From assembly GCF_001190785.1 (NCBI RefSeq), contig NZ_LGSS01000003.1, positions 62,001 through 126,000 of the forward strand: a DNA stretch of 64,000 nt, read 5' to 3'. Both the position numbers and the translations under genes were made by a program. Within the stretch, counting starts at the first letter, position 1; every line of letters starts with the position of its first letter. The DNA is from Gottschalkia purinilytica (GTDB taxonomy: Bacteria > Bacillota > Clostridia > Tissierellales > Gottschalkiaceae). The notes below the pieces were generated by a model that had not been told where the DNA came from, ran no database searches, and saw only the letters and a list, made by a program, of their open reading frames with translations. Positions 32,580 to 42,583 of the stretch are shown here, piece by piece.

Positions 32580-33287
32580 TTATAGCTTAGGAAGTTCTTT
32601 TACAAATTCATAGAGTTCTTTGTAGCTTCCCTTATAGTCTGGTTCATATATTTTTCCTTCTCTGCTTATCTTATAATCTTCTAATAAGAAAGTTTTAATT
32701 CCTAGCTCACTTACAACTAGATCTTCTTGAACATCATTGCCAACCATCATAACTTCTTCTGGTTTTCTATCTATGATACTCAGTATTTCTTCATAGTATT
32801 TCAAATGAGGTTTACAGTAATGCATATTTTCATATGTCGTTATTAATTTAAAATCTTCAACATCTAACCCTGCCCATTCTACTCTTCTATTAATTCCTTC
32901 CTTCGGAAATAGTGGATTGGTAGCTATCACAAGTTCATATCCTTTATCTTTAACAATCTTTATTATATCTCTTGCTAATGGATTTGGTTTACATATACTT
33001 TTAAGTCCTGTATATTCATTTAAATAAAAATGATTTAAGATATCTGTAGCTTCTTCTACTTTTTCTATTTTAGTATTAAAATGCTCGAAAAAACAATCTT
33101 CATTTGTTTTGTTTTCATCAATTGTATCTATCATGTATTGAGTAGAGTCCCATATTACTTTACATAATTTTTTAGCTTCTTCCTCATTTCCAACTTTTTC
33201 AGTTAATATTCTAAAATATTCATCTGTAAATAATTGAACATCTATAGGAAGTAACGTACCGTCTAAATCAAATAATATAGCTTTCAA
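32580..33287 (-). CDS. HAD-family hydrolase
   Basis: A 235-residue haloacid-dehalogenase-like phosphatase starting at TTG behind AGGAGGAG. Motif I is ILFDLDGTLL, motif II lies in ELVIATNPLF, and motif IV is MMVGNDVQEDL; the cap domain is helical. The substrate is unknown; small phosphorylated metabolites are usual. Confidence 0.88.
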   Translation of the reverse strand: MKAILFDLDGTLLPIDVQLFTDEYFRILTEKVGNEEEAKKLCKVIWDSTQYMIDTIDENKTNEDCFFEHFNTKIEKVEEATDILNHFYLNEYTGLKSICKPNPLARDIIKIVKDKGYELVIATNPLFPKEGINRRVEWAGLDVEDFKLITTYENMHYCKPHLKYYEEILSIIDRKPEEVMMVGNDVQEDLVVSELGIKTFLLEDYKISREGKIYEPDYKGSYKELYEFVKELPKL

Positions 33288-33415
33288 ATCTACTCCTCCT
33301 TAAATATATTATGATTTTTAATATTTTTAAAATTAAATAAATTTTATTTAGTTTCTACTTTAATAGCTTGAAAGCTAAAAAAATTATAATATTATAATAA
33401 CATCTAATATAAAAA

Positions 33416-33448
33416 GGATGGAAATTTTATATAGGATCCATCCTTTAA
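33416..33448 (-). terminator. Terminator of the dnaG-rpoD transcript
   Basis: AAAGGATGGA pairs with TCCATCCTTT around a loop; on the minus strand the stem is followed by a short T-rich tract. It lies 38 bp beyond the rpoD stop. Confidence 0.7.
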
Positions 33449-33485
33449 GTTTTTATATTCTCTATCGGGGTTTTTTGATTTATTA

Positions 33486-34595
33486 TTATTCTAAGAAATC
33501 CTTAAGCTTTTTACTTCTACTAGGGTGTCTTAATTTTCTAAGTGCTTTAGCTTCTATTTGTCTTATTCTTTCTCTAGTTACATCAAATTCTTTTCCCACT
33601 TCTTCAAGAGTTCTCGCTCTTCCATCATCTAATCCAAATCTTAATCTTAACACTTTTTGTTCTCTAGGAGTAAGTGTATCTAAAACATCCACAAGTTGTT
33701 CTTTTAATAATGTAAATGTAGCTGCTTCAGCTGGTGCTTGTGCATCATCATCTGGAATAAAGTCTCCTAAATGACTATCTTCTTCTTCTCCTATAGGAGT
33801 CTCTAATGATACTGGTTCTTGAGCTATCTTTTGAATTTCTCTTACTTTTTCTTCATCTAAATTCATTTCTTTAGCTATTTCTTCTGGAGTTGGATCTCTA
33901 CCTAAGTCTTGTAGGAGCTGTCTTGATACTCTTATTAATTTATTTATTGTTTCTACCATATGAACTGGTATTCTTATAGTTCTTGCTTGGTCTGCTATGG
34001 CTCTAGTTATAGCTTGACGTATCCACCAAGTAGCATAGGTACTAAATTTAAATCCTTTTCTATAATTAAACTTTTCAACGGCTTTAATAAGTCCTAAGTT
34101 TCCTTCTTGAATTAAGTCAAGGAATAACATTCCTCTACCAACATATCTTTTAGCTATACTAACTACTAGCCTTAAGTTAGCTTCTGCAAGTCTTCTTTTA
34201 GCCTCTTCATCTCCTTGCTCCATTCTTTTAGCTAACTCTGTTTCTTCTTCTGCACTTAGTAATGGTACCTTGCCTATTTCTTTTAAATACATCCTTACAG
34301 GATCATCTACACTTATTCCTTTTGGAACAGATAGATCCTCTTTTGATATATCTATTATTTCATCATCTACTTCTTTTGGTATTAAGATATCATCAGCCTC
34401 TTTATCGCCTACTACGTCTATTCCCATATCTTCTAAGTTTTGATATATTTCGTCTATTTGATCTGTATCTAGATCCATATCCTCTAGCGTATCTACTATT
34501 TCCTTATATGAAAGCACTCCCTGCTTTTTCCCTTTATTTATTAATTCCTTAACTGATCCTATAACGTTATCTTTTGGCTTATCAAAATTACTCAT
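33486..34595 (-). CDS. rpoD: RNA polymerase primary sigma factor (sigma-A)
   Basis: A 369-residue housekeeping sigma factor. Region 1.1 is at the N-terminus (residues 1-85), region 1.2 begins at [17 protein letters not shown], region 2 contains [20 protein letters not shown] and [13 protein letters not shown] (-10 recognition), region 3 is at about 235-290, and region 4 ends with [19 protein letters not shown] (-35 recognition). It is transcribed behind dnaG, the macromolecular-synthesis operon order. Confidence 0.98.
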   Translation of the reverse strand: MSNFDKPKDNVIGSVKELINKGKKQGVLSYKEIVDTLEDMDLDTDQIDEIYQNLEDMGIDVVGDKEADDILIPKEVDDEIIDISKEDLSVPKGISVDDPVRMYLKEIGKVPLLSAEEETELAKRMEQGDEEAKRRLAEANLRLVVSIAKRYVGRGMLFLDLIQEGNLGLIKAVEKFNYRKGFKFSTYATWWIRQAITRAIADQARTIRIPVHMVETINKLIRVSRQLLQDLGRDPTPEEIAKEMNLDEEKVREIQKIAQEPVSLETPIGEEEDSHLGDFIPDDDAQAPAEAATFTLLKEQLVDVLDTLTPREQKVLRLRFGLDDGRARTLEEVGKEFDVTRERIRQIEAKALRKLRHPSRSKKLKDFLE

Positions 34596-34628
34596 GATAC
34601 CATTTCCCTCCTTTCAAAAGAAAAAATA

Positions 34629-36461
34629 TTAGTTTGTCTTTAGTTGTTGATCTATTTTGATTAATTCTAAACATAGCTCCTTGAATGTTTCAACATCTCC
34701 TTCTGTCTTATCTTTCTTATTTTCAAATAGTTTAAGTTGTTTTTTTATTTCACTTCTTTTTATATTTATTTTATAATAATTAATTTTTTTAACATAATCA
34801 TCTGCTGCCTTCATTTTTTCACTTTGATTCATTTGAGTAGTTTCATCAAACAATTCGTTAAGCATATTTTTCTCAATTTGATCAAAATTATTAGAAAGCT
34901 CATTAATATCTATATCAATATTTTCTTCAAATATTTTATATACGGTTTCAGCTATTTTTTTATAACTAGAATTTAAGAAATCTCTCGGACTAATATTATC
35001 TTTAATATTAAGGTATATATTTTTATCATTTAATATAAGCTTCAGCAGTTCTTTTTCAGCTATTAAATGTCCTGGTTCCTGTAAATACTCTACTGGTTTA
35101 ATATTTTCTTTATTATTATACCTATAACCACTTTTTATATACTTGCTCTTAACTTCTAAATCTGTGCTATTATCCTCTTTATTAAAAACTTCTTTTTTTA
35201 TGGCTTCTATAGATATATTAGTATCTTCTGATACTTTTTTTATATATGCATCTAGTTCTATGGGGCTTTTAAATTGCTTTAGTAACTTAGCAATATTCTT
35301 AGTAAAATCAATTTTCCCTTCTGTAGTAGAAATATTATACTTTAATTTTATTCTTTGAATTTTAAAATCCATATAACTTAAGGCATTATCTATCCTTTTT
35401 TTAAATTCATTTGATCCATAAATTTTTATATACTCATCTGGATCCATTCCTTCTCCTAGCATTATAACTTTAGGATTTATTCCTTCCTCCTTAAGTATAT
35501 CAAGTGCTTTATCTGTTGCTTTCATACCTGCTTCATCACAATCATAGCATGTGTATACTTGTGCATTGTACCTTTTTAATAATTTAACTTGATTTGTAGT
35601 CAAAGCAGTTCCAAGAGAAGCTACACAATAGTTTATTCCATTTCTATATAAAGATATTACATCCATATATCCTTCTACTAAAATTATTTTTTGTCCTCTA
35701 ATATATTCTTTTGCTATATTTAATCCATATAAATTAATTCCTTTGGAAAATACAAGTGTCTCTGGTGAATTTAAATACTTAGGCTGTGAGTTAATATCAA
35801 TTGTTCTTCCTCCAAATCCTATAACCTTTTTATTAGTACTCATTATAGGAAACATTATTCTATTTCTGAATCTATCATAATATCTTGTTCCATCTCTATG
35901 TTTTATAATTAATCCTGCTTTCTCTAATTCATCTTCACTGTAGTTTTTCCCTTTTAAATAGTATAGAAGTCCATTCCAACTATCTGGTGAATATCCTATT
36001 CCAAATTTTTTTATAGTTTCTTCATTTATACCTCTATTTAAAAGATATTTGAAAGCATTGCCATTATTGAACAAGTTTTTATAAAAATATATTGCCGCTT
36101 CTCTATTTATTTCATATAGTCTATTTTTTGTTTTTTCTAATTCTATATTCATATTTTTAGTTTTATCTTCTAAAATTATATTTGCTCTATCTGCTAAAAT
36201 TTTTAAAGATTCTACAAAATCTAAGTTTTGATATTTCATAATGAAAGTTATAACATCTCCACCTTCTCCGCATCCAAAGCAATGAAACATCTGTTTTATA
36301 GGTGATACTACAAATGAAGGTGTTTTTTCATTATGAAAAGGACATAAACCTTTATAGTTTGAGCCTGTCCTCTTTAGTTGTACATATTGCGATATAATAT
36401 CGACAATATCATTACTTTCTCTAACCTCTCTTATAATATCATCGTTATAAGGATAAGGCAT
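34629..36461 (-). CDS. dnaG: DNA primase
   Basis: A 610-residue primase; ATG at 36461 with AAAGGTGAT upstream is preferred over a TTG six codons further up. Residues about 35-60 form the zinc ribbon (CPFHNEKTPSF with CFGCGEGG). The RNA-polymerase/TOPRIM part contains VEGYMDVISLY and CYDCDEAGMKAT, and the C-terminal 150 residues are the helicase-binding helical domain. It makes RNA primers for lagging-strand synthesis. It leads the dnaG-rpoD operon. Confidence 0.97.
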   Translation of the reverse strand: MPYPYNDDIIREVRESNDIVDIISQYVQLKRTGSNYKGLCPFHNEKTPSFVVSPIKQMFHCFGCGEGGDVITFIMKYQNLDFVESLKILADRANIILEDKTKNMNIELEKTKNRLYEINREAAIYFYKNLFNNGNAFKYLLNRGINEETIKKFGIGYSPDSWNGLLYYLKGKNYSEDELEKAGLIIKHRDGTRYYDRFRNRIMFPIMSTNKKVIGFGGRTIDINSQPKYLNSPETLVFSKGINLYGLNIAKEYIRGQKIILVEGYMDVISLYRNGINYCVASLGTALTTNQVKLLKRYNAQVYTCYDCDEAGMKATDKALDILKEEGINPKVIMLGEGMDPDEYIKIYGSNEFKKRIDNALSYMDFKIQRIKLKYNISTTEGKIDFTKNIAKLLKQFKSPIELDAYIKKVSEDTNISIEAIKKEVFNKEDNSTDLEVKSKYIKSGYRYNNKENIKPVEYLQEPGHLIAEKELLKLILNDKNIYLNIKDNISPRDFLNSSYKKIAETVYKIFEENIDIDINELSNNFDQIEKNMLNELFDETTQMNQSEKMKAADDYVKKINYYKINIKRSEIKKQLKLFENKKDKTEGDVETFKELCLELIKIDQQLKTN

Positions 36462-36886
36462 ATATATCACCTTTTTCAAATTATCATATTCGTCAAAAAA
36501 CTTCTTTTTCCTTCTAAATTGTTTAAGAAATATTATTTATATTAATATTCCTTAACATTAAATACTTGTAATTTTTACTTTATTGTGTTATAAATACCTA
36601 TTTAGTATATACTAATTATAGATATTGTCAAAAACCATTTTATCTCTTTTTTATAGTTTTCGTCATTTTTCTCTCTTTTTCCTCTTTTTTTGTCAAATTT
36701 TTAGATATTAATTATTCTTAACATTTTATCACTATTGTGCAGTTATATTTTTTTATATATAAAAATTTTTCTATGGTATATATATACCATAATTACAATT
36801 ATATTCCTCTATATTTATTCTTTTTGTGTTAAATATTTTAACTATTTTTATTAAAATGAAAAGAGTGTTGATATCAACACTCTTTT
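36462..36886. other. AT-rich intergenic region upstream of dnaG
   Basis: About 425 bases with no gene. It holds a sigma-A promoter for dnaG-rpoD (reverse-strand TTGACA 36626-36631, 16 bp, TATACT 36604-36609), a perfect 18-bp palindrome ATGGTATATATATACCAT at 36773-36790, and the terminator of the PPDK regulator gene at 36859-36886. Confidence 0.65.
36859..36886 (-). terminator. Terminator of the PPDK regulator gene
   Basis: AAAAGAGTGTTGAT pairs with its complement to form a 28-bp perfect dyad directly after the stop, with T-runs on both sides. Confidence 0.85.
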
Positions 36887-37708
36887 TTATATGTTTATAT
36901 TACTATTATGTCTAGTCATTTCAAGTATTATACCTGCTGTTTCTTCTACTGCTTTATTCGAAACATCTATAACTGGACATCCTAATCTTTTCATTAAACT
37001 TTCTGAATACTCTATTTCTCTAATTATTCTATCTATACTCGCATAGTTTGCATTGTCACTTAGTCCTAATGTTTTTAGTCTTTCTTGTCTTATTTCATTA
37101 AGCTTTATAGGATTAGCTGTAAGTCCGATAATTTTTTGAGGATCCACTTCAAATATCTCATCTGGTGGTGGAATCTCAGGAACTAAAGGCACATTTGCAA
37201 CTTTTAGATTTTTATGAGCTAAGTACATGCTTAAAGGAGTTTTAGAAGTTCTAGATATTCCTAATAATACAATATCAGCCTTCTTAATTCCTCTAGTATC
37301 TTTGCCATCATCATATTTAACTGCAAATTCTACTGCTTCTACTTTTTTAAAATATTTTTCATCTAATTTCCTAATAATTCCAGCTTCTCTTTTTGGCTCA
37401 AATCCTACAACTTGTTTTAGTGCATCTAGTATAGGTGTCATAAGATCTACTGTAGGAATATTATATTTTTTGGCTCTTTCCTCTAAAAAGTTTCTAAGTT
37501 CATCGATAACTAGAGTATACACTATCATACAACGTTCTTCTTTAGCCTCATCTAGTATTTCAACTATTTGTTCTTCGTCTGTTATATAAGGAAATCTTCT
37601 TGTCTCATATCTACCTGAATTAAATTGACTTATAGCTGCCTTAGCTACTTGTTCACCAGTTTCTCCTATAGAATCTGATAGTACATATACTATGGTACTT
37701 TTTTGCAT
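36887..37708 (-). CDS. ppsR: Pyruvate, phosphate dikinase regulatory protein (bifunctional kinase/phosphorylase)
   Basis: A 273-residue DUF299 protein; the ATG at 37708 has AGGAGG upstream and gives the family-typical start MQKSTIVYVLSDSIGETGEQ. The P-loop-like site is GISRTSKTPLSMYLA (near residue 150). It phosphorylates and dephosphorylates a threonine of pyruvate, phosphate dikinase, switching that enzyme between glycolysis and gluconeogenesis. The next gene upstream is the CBS regulator YqzB/CcpN, a known Firmicutes pairing. Confidence 0.93.
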   Translation of the reverse strand: MQKSTIVYVLSDSIGETGEQVAKAAISQFNSGRYETRRFPYITDEEQIVEILDEAKEERCMIVYTLVIDELRNFLEERAKKYNIPTVDLMTPILDALKQVVGFEPKREAGIIRKLDEKYFKKVEAVEFAVKYDDGKDTRGIKKADIVLLGISRTSKTPLSMYLAHKNLKVANVPLVPEIPPPDEIFEVDPQKIIGLTANPIKLNEIRQERLKTLGLSDNANYASIDRIIREIEYSESLMKRLGCPVIDVSNKAVEETAGIILEMTRHNSNINI

Positions 37709-37722
37709 ACGGTTATTACCTC

Positions 37723-38364
37723 CTAAATGTTTTTGCACAAGTCAACAAATACTCTTACAATATTCGTTTTAGATATCTTCCCTATAACTTTATATAATTT
37801 CATATCGTCTTCATTTACCTCTTCAATGACAGGAACACTATCAATTTCATGTTCTATTATCTTTGTGGCAGCATCTAATATACTTTCTTCTGATGTAACG
37901 GTTATTATATTTGGCATTCTAGTCATTATAACTGCTACAGGTATTTTATTTACATCTATTCCCCCTATAGCACTCTTAAGAAAATCTTTTCTAGAAACCA
38001 CTCCTGTAAAATATCCATTTGATGTAACATATATAGTACCTACATTTTCTAAAAACATTGTTACTATAGCATCATATACTGTTGTTTGTTCTTCAACTAC
38101 TATGGGAACTGACTTTATGTCAGCTACTTTCAAACTTTTTAACTGTTGTGCAAATATACTTTCTATCTCTTTTCCACTATATAAATATCCTACTTTAGGT
38201 CTTGCATCTAGCATACCTACCATAGTAAGTATAGCTAAGTCAGGCCTAAGAGTAGCTCTAGTTAACTTTAGCTTCCTGGCTATTTCTTCTCCCGTTATAG
38301 GCTGATTATCTTTAACTATATTTATTATTTTTTCTTGTCTATCCGTAAACTGAATAGTTCTCAC
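37723..38364 (-). CDS. ccpN: CcpN/YqzB-type CBS-domain transcription regulator
   Basis: A 213-residue protein starting at GTG. Residues 1-60 are an HTH (TGEEIARKLKLTRATLRPDL); residues about 75-200 are two CBS domains (VYDAIVTMFLENVGTIYVTS, ILDAATKIIEHEIDSVPVIE). CcpN represses gluconeogenic genes under glycolytic conditions in Bacillus, sensing nucleotides through the CBS pair. Its stop is 14 bases before the PPDK regulator gene, suggesting a joint carbon-flow module. Confidence 0.9.
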   Translation of the reverse strand: MRTIQFTDRQEKIINIVKDNQPITGEEIARKLKLTRATLRPDLAILTMVGMLDARPKVGYLYSGKEIESIFAQQLKSLKVADIKSVPIVVEEQTTVYDAIVTMFLENVGTIYVTSNGYFTGVVSRKDFLKSAIGGIDVNKIPVAVIMTRMPNIITVTSEESILDAATKIIEHEIDSVPVIEEVNEDDMKLYKVIGKISKTNIVRVFVDLCKNI

Positions 38365-38423
38365 CCTTCCTTGGGATATTCTTCTAATCCTATTGTATCA
38401 AAAACATTTAAATAAATCTATAA

Positions 38424-38462
38424 AAGGGAGTCTACAAATAATAAATATTATTTGACTCCCTT
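38424..38462 (-). terminator. Terminator of glyS
   Basis: AAGGGAGTC pairs with GACTCCCTT across a loop of about 20; located 8 bp beyond the glyS stop. Confidence 0.75.
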
Positions 38463-38469
38463 AATACAA

Positions 38470-39861
38470 CTAAAACTCTATTTTTTCATTTATTATTCTC
38501 TCTAAATCTTCTATCTTTACCCTTTGTTGCTCCATAGTATCTCTATCTCTTATAGTTACACAGTTATCTTCTAGTGAATCATAATCAAATGTTATACAGA
38601 AAGGTGTTCCTATTTCATCATGTCTTCTATATCTTTTTCCTATACTACCTGCTTCATCATAGTCTATCATAAACTTTTTAGTTAATTCATTATATAATTC
38701 CATAGCTGGTTCACTTAGTTTTTTAGTTAAAGGAAATACTGCAGCTTTAAATGGTGATAGAGCTGGATGAAGTTTTAATACAATTCTCTCAGTTCCATCT
38801 TCTAGCTTTTCTTCTGTATATGCTTCTGTTAAGAATGCAAGAGTAACTCTATCAGCTCCTAATGATGGTTCAATACAGTAAGGTACATATTTTTCATTAG
38901 TAACTGGATCAGTATAGCTTAAATCCTCTCCTGATGTCTCCATATGTCTTTTTAAGTCAAAGTCAGTTCTATCTGATATACCCCATAATTCTCCCCATCC
39001 AAATGGAAAATTATATTCAATATCTGTAGTAGCATTACTATAATGTGATAACTCTTCTTCTTCATGATCTCTTAATTTTAAGTTCTCTTCATTTATTTTC
39101 AAGTCAAGTAGCCAGTTTTTACAAAAATCTTTCCAATACTTAAACCATTCTAAATCTTCCCCTGGTTTACAGAAAAATTCTAACTCCATTTGTTCAAACT
39201 CTCTAGTTCTAAATATAAAGTTACCAGGAGTAATTTCATTTCTAAACGACTTACCTATCTGACCTATTCCAAAAGGAATCTTTTTTCTCGATGTTCTTGC
39301 TATTTGTTTGAAGTTAACAAATATTCCTTGAGCTGTTTCAGGTCTTAAATATATTTCAGCTTGTGAGTCTTCCGTAACACCTTGAAATGTTTTAAACATT
39401 AAGTTAAATTGTCTTATGTTTGTATAATCTAGCTCACCACATTCTGGACATTTTATTGAGTTTTCTCTTATATAGTCTTCCATTTGCTCATTAGACCAGC
39501 TATCTACAACTACATCCTCTTTATTGTTTTCTTTCATATAACCTTCTATAAGGTGATCTGCTCTAAATCTTGATTTACATTTTTTACAGTCCATAAGTGG
39601 ATCATTAAATCCTCCTATATGTCCTGATGCTACCCAAACTTGTGGATTCATTAGTATAGCAGAGTCTAGTCCTACGTTATGTACAGACTCTTGAATAAAT
39701 TTTTTCCACCATGCTTTTTTTACATTATTCTTAAGTTCTACTCCTAATGGGCCATAATCCCATGTGTTGGCTAATCCTCCATATATATCTGACCCAGGGA
39801 AAATAAATCCTCTTGATTTACAAAGAGAAACTATCTTTTCCATTGTTTTTTTATTTTCCAT
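38470..39861 (-). CDS. glyS: Glycyl-tRNA synthetase (single-chain, class II)
   Basis: A 463-residue glycyl-tRNA synthetase of the alpha2 (eukaryote-like) type used by many Firmicutes, not the alpha2beta2 form. Motifs are the start [20 protein letters not shown] and [16 protein letters not shown], a zinc-binding [17 protein letters not shown] insert, motif 2 [20 protein letters not shown], and motif 3 with [11 protein letters not shown]. The C-terminal anticodon-binding domain begins at about residue 360. It charges tRNA-Gly. Expression is controlled by the T-box leader upstream. Confidence 0.97.
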   Translation of the reverse strand: MENKKTMEKIVSLCKSRGFIFPGSDIYGGLANTWDYGPLGVELKNNVKKAWWKKFIQESVHNVGLDSAILMNPQVWVASGHIGGFNDPLMDCKKCKSRFRADHLIEGYMKENNKEDVVVDSWSNEQMEDYIRENSIKCPECGELDYTNIRQFNLMFKTFQGVTEDSQAEIYLRPETAQGIFVNFKQIARTSRKKIPFGIGQIGKSFRNEITPGNFIFRTREFEQMELEFFCKPGEDLEWFKYWKDFCKNWLLDLKINEENLKLRDHEEEELSHYSNATTDIEYNFPFGWGELWGISDRTDFDLKRHMETSGEDLSYTDPVTNEKYVPYCIEPSLGADRVTLAFLTEAYTEEKLEDGTERIVLKLHPALSPFKAAVFPLTKKLSEPAMELYNELTKKFMIDYDEAGSIGKRYRRHDEIGTPFCITFDYDSLEDNCVTIRDRDTMEQQRVKIEDLERIINEKIEF

Positions 39862-39879
39862 AGTATGCCCTCCTTTTTT

Positions 39880-40105
39880 TATAATAAAAAAAGCAACCTA
39901 ATATCCCTACATAACGTATAGGGACGAAAGGTTACTTCCGCGGTTCCACCCTACTTGACATAAAAAATGTCCGCTTTATAATAATGCTCAGAAATGCCTT
40001 TCACTAAAAAAATTATACTAGACTTTCACTATCACTAGCTCGCTTTAATAATTTATTTTAGTTACTCTTTTCCTCATAGCATTCAATTTACTCTTACTTT
40101 ACAGT
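39880..40105 (-). ncRNA. T-box riboswitch (glycine) of glyS
   Basis: The leader between promoter and glyS contains the T-box sequence AGGGTGGAACCGCGG (reverse of 39938-39952). A specifier loop reads GGC (reverse of 39996-39998), within GTGAAAGGCATTTCTGAGC, for glycine. A terminator hairpin with TTTTTTT tract lies at about 39890-39932 (stem AACCTTTCGTCCCTA and TAGGGATATTAGGTT), alternative to an antiterminator. Uncharged tRNA-Gly should favour read-through. Confidence 0.93.
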
Positions 40106-40109
40106 ACAT

Positions 40110-40138
40110 AATTTAGCAGATATCTTTTATATTGTCAA
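40110..40138 (-). promoter_or_regulatory. Promoter of the glyS T-box transcript
   Basis: Reverse-strand TTGACA (40133-40138), 17 bp and TAAATT (40110-40115) directly upstream of the T-box leader. Confidence 0.65.
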
Positions 40139-40140
40139 TA

Positions 40141-40599
40141 CTACTCATTACCATCTTTGTTATCTTTTTTTACAGCCTGTTTCACTTTATCCATTGCCTT
40201 TCCTGCAACTTCCTCTAATTTAATTACTTCTCCATCTTTTTTTGTTATTTCGATAGTACACTTAGATAATACAGCTGCTGTAAGTCCGAAAGTTGCAAGT
40301 AGTGGAGAAATTAATACACCAACTGCACCTGCATTGACTGGTATATTCATTATTATTTCTCCATCTTTTTTTACAGTTATCTTAGTAACATTACCTTCTT
40401 TTAATACTTCTTTTATTCTTTCTAAAAGTTCATCACCTTTACTAGTAATATTATTAGCCCATGAACTTCCTTTTTCTTCTAATTCCACAAGAGCTTCAAC
40501 TACATCTCCATTGTGTTTTTCAAGAACTTCTTTCGCTGTTTTATAGCTTACTCCTGTTCTTTCTCTTATCATGTCTATTTTTTCTAAACTAATTTCCAT
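40141..40599 (-). CDS. DUF4342 protein with UBA-like N-terminus
   Basis: A 152-residue protein. Residues 1-45 form a UBA/EF-Ts-like helical fold (KIDMIRERTGVSYKTAKEVL, HNGDVVEALVELEEKG). The middle is the DUF4342 beta segment (ITVKKDGEIIMNIPVNAGAV), including a hydrophobic stretch GVLISPLLATFGLTAAVL which may enter the membrane. The C-terminus is lysine-rich. Role unknown. It lies 13 bases behind recO and may be in its operon. Confidence 0.8.
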   Translation of the reverse strand: MEISLEKIDMIRERTGVSYKTAKEVLEKHNGDVVEALVELEEKGSSWANNITSKGDELLERIKEVLKEGNVTKITVKKDGEIIMNIPVNAGAVGVLISPLLATFGLTAAVLSKCTIEITKKDGEVIKLEEVAGKAMDKVKQAVKKDNKDGNE

Positions 40600-40612
40600 T
40601 TTATAGCCTCCT

Positions 40613-41362
40613 TTATTTCCCTTCTAGGGATTTTATAAATTCTAATGATTTAAAATTCTTTTTGTCTAAGTGAGAAGTTATATATCTAAGCAATAAATAT
40701 TCTATTCTATTGGCTTCTTTATTATTAATTTTTATATTTGAAATTTCGTCTAGTTTTAAATATAACAACTCTTTCATTTTATTTAAAACTATTAAATCTA
40801 TACTTTTACTATTTGCATCAATATTAAAACAATTTTCACATAAAGCTCCACCATGAGCTACACTAAACTTAATATTATTAGTAAAGTCACTTTCACAAGA
40901 TACACATCTCTTAAGTTGAGGTTTATATCCAATAAAGCTTATATATTTTAATTCAAATGCTAGAAGTAGATTTTTATAATCTTTTTCTATATTCGTAAGA
41001 ACCTGTAGAGTCTTTATTAATAGATCAAATAATATTGGGTTTGATTCTCCCTCTAATGTTCCAGCATCAATAAGCTCTATTATATATGTGGCATATGCCA
41101 GTTTTTCTAAATCCTCTCTTAATGAAAAAAATGAATCTATAACTTCTCCTTGATTTATATGATAGAAATTTTTTCCTTCATACATTAAAAAATTGCTATA
41201 GCAAAAAGTTTGGGTACTTGCTACCAAGTTATTTTTATATTTTCTAGCACCCTTTGCTATAGCCTGAACTTTACCATTTTGTTTAGTGAATATTGTAAGT
41301 ATTTTATCTGCCTCACTATAATTTATGTTCCTTAATACTACCCCTTCACTTTTTACTAACAT
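40613..41362 (-). CDS. recO: DNA repair protein RecO
   Basis: A 249-residue recombination mediator. The N-terminal OB-fold begins with KSEGVVLRNINYSEADKIL; the C-terminal helical domain carries a zinc-binding CVSCESDF/CENCF pair. RecO with RecR loads RecA on SSB-coated single strands in gap repair. The recO-yqzL-era order is conserved in Firmicutes. Confidence 0.95.
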   Translation of the reverse strand: MLVKSEGVVLRNINYSEADKILTIFTKQNGKVQAIAKGARKYKNNLVASTQTFCYSNFLMYEGKNFYHINQGEVIDSFFSLREDLEKLAYATYIIELIDAGTLEGESNPILFDLLIKTLQVLTNIEKDYKNLLLAFELKYISFIGYKPQLKRCVSCESDFTNNIKFSVAHGGALCENCFNIDANSKSIDLIVLNKMKELLYLKLDEISNIKINNKEANRIEYLLLRYITSHLDKKNFKSLEFIKSLEGK

Positions 41363-41375
41363 TTTTTCACCTCAG

Positions 41376-41537
41376 CTAAATGCCTTGAAAAAATAACTCC
41401 TCGCTTAGATTTACACTATAATAATTATTGCTTTCATTTTCGTGTATTTTAATATCATCAACACAATCTCTATAGCAAAGATACGCTTCTATATTACCCG
41501 TCAATTCAAACATTTTCCACATTTCATTCTTTATCAT
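41376..41537 (-). CDS. yqzL: YqzL-family small protein
   Basis: A 53-residue protein between era and recO, exactly where YqzL lies in Bacillus. It shares the family start pattern WKMFELTGNIEAYL. The ribosome site AGGAGG is present 9 bases before the ATG. The C-terminal half is longer and more polar than in Bacillus YqzL. Function unknown. Confidence 0.8.
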   Translation of the reverse strand: MIKNEMWKMFELTGNIEAYLCYRDCVDDIKIHENESNNYYSVNLSEELFFQGI

Positions 41538-41672
41538 ACTTTCTACCTCCTGTAAGAGACTGTTTTATATTAATATTTATTTCATATTATTATTCTAGGT
41601 CTATATCTCATTTTTAATACAATACAAATTATTCTATTTTTGTGCAAAGAATGAAATGTTTTTGTAGAATTA

Positions 41673-42560
41673 TTAATTATATCCGAAATATTTTATTATT
41701 TTTTCTTTATCTCTCCAGTTTTTTTCTACTTTTACCCATAAGTTAAGATATATTTGACTACCAAGTAAATTTTCTATGTCGATTCTAGCACTTTTACCTA
41801 TACCTTTAAGCTTTCTTCCGCCTTTTCCTATTACAATTCCTTTATGGGACTCTCTTTCACAATATATAGTAGCATTAATATCTACTATGTCTTTATTTTC
41901 TCGTTGCTTTATCATGTCTATTCCTACAGCAATTCCATGAGGTATTTCTTCTTCTAAGTAATGTAGTGCTTTCTCTCTTATTATTTCTGATATAATTAGT
42001 CTTTCTGGCTGATCTGTTATCATATCCTCTGGGAAGTATTGAGGACCTTCTGGTAAAAGTTTTTTTATCGCTTGTATTAGATAGCCTACTCCACTACCTA
42101 ATTGAGCTGAGATTGGTACTATTTCATCAAATACTCCAAATTCTTCATAGTTACGTACTATTTGATCAACTTCATCTTTTTTAAGCTTATCTATTTTATT
42201 TATTGCTAATATTTTATGTGTTTTTATGTCTTTTATTTCATCTAATATATATTTATCTCCTGGTCCCATCTCTAAGCTTTCATCTACCAATAAAAGTATA
42301 ACATCTACTTCTTTAAGACTATCTTTTGATACACTTACCATATATTGTCCTAGCTTATTTTTAGGCTTATGTATTCCAGGTGTATCTAAAAAGACTATCT
42401 GATGGTCATCTCCTGTATATACACATTGTATCTTATTTCTAGTTGTTTGAGGTTTATCTGATATTATAGCTATTTTTTCTCCTATCACTCTATTTAAAAA
42501 AGTTGATTTCCCTACATTTGGTCTTCCTATTATAGTTACAAATCCTGACTTATACGCCAT
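41673..42560 (-). CDS. era: GTPase Era
   Basis: A 295-residue GTPase. G1 is GRPNVGKSTF, G3 is DTPGIH, G4 is NKID, and the C-terminal KH domain (about 205-290) contains VIGKGGRKLKGIGKSARI, which binds the 3' end of 16S rRNA. It supports assembly of the 30S subunit. Its neighbours recO and cdd are the typical Firmicutes context. Confidence 0.97.
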   Translation of the reverse strand: MAYKSGFVTIIGRPNVGKSTFLNRVIGEKIAIISDKPQTTRNKIQCVYTGDDHQIVFLDTPGIHKPKNKLGQYMVSVSKDSLKEVDVILLLVDESLEMGPGDKYILDEIKDIKTHKILAINKIDKLKKDEVDQIVRNYEEFGVFDEIVPISAQLGSGVGYLIQAIKKLLPEGPQYFPEDMITDQPERLIISEIIREKALHYLEEEIPHGIAVGIDMIKQRENKDIVDINATIYCERESHKGIVIGKGGRKLKGIGKSARIDIENLLGSQIYLNLWVKVEKNWRDKEKIIKYFGYN

Positions 42561-42583
42561 TTTACCACTCCTATTTATTAGAT

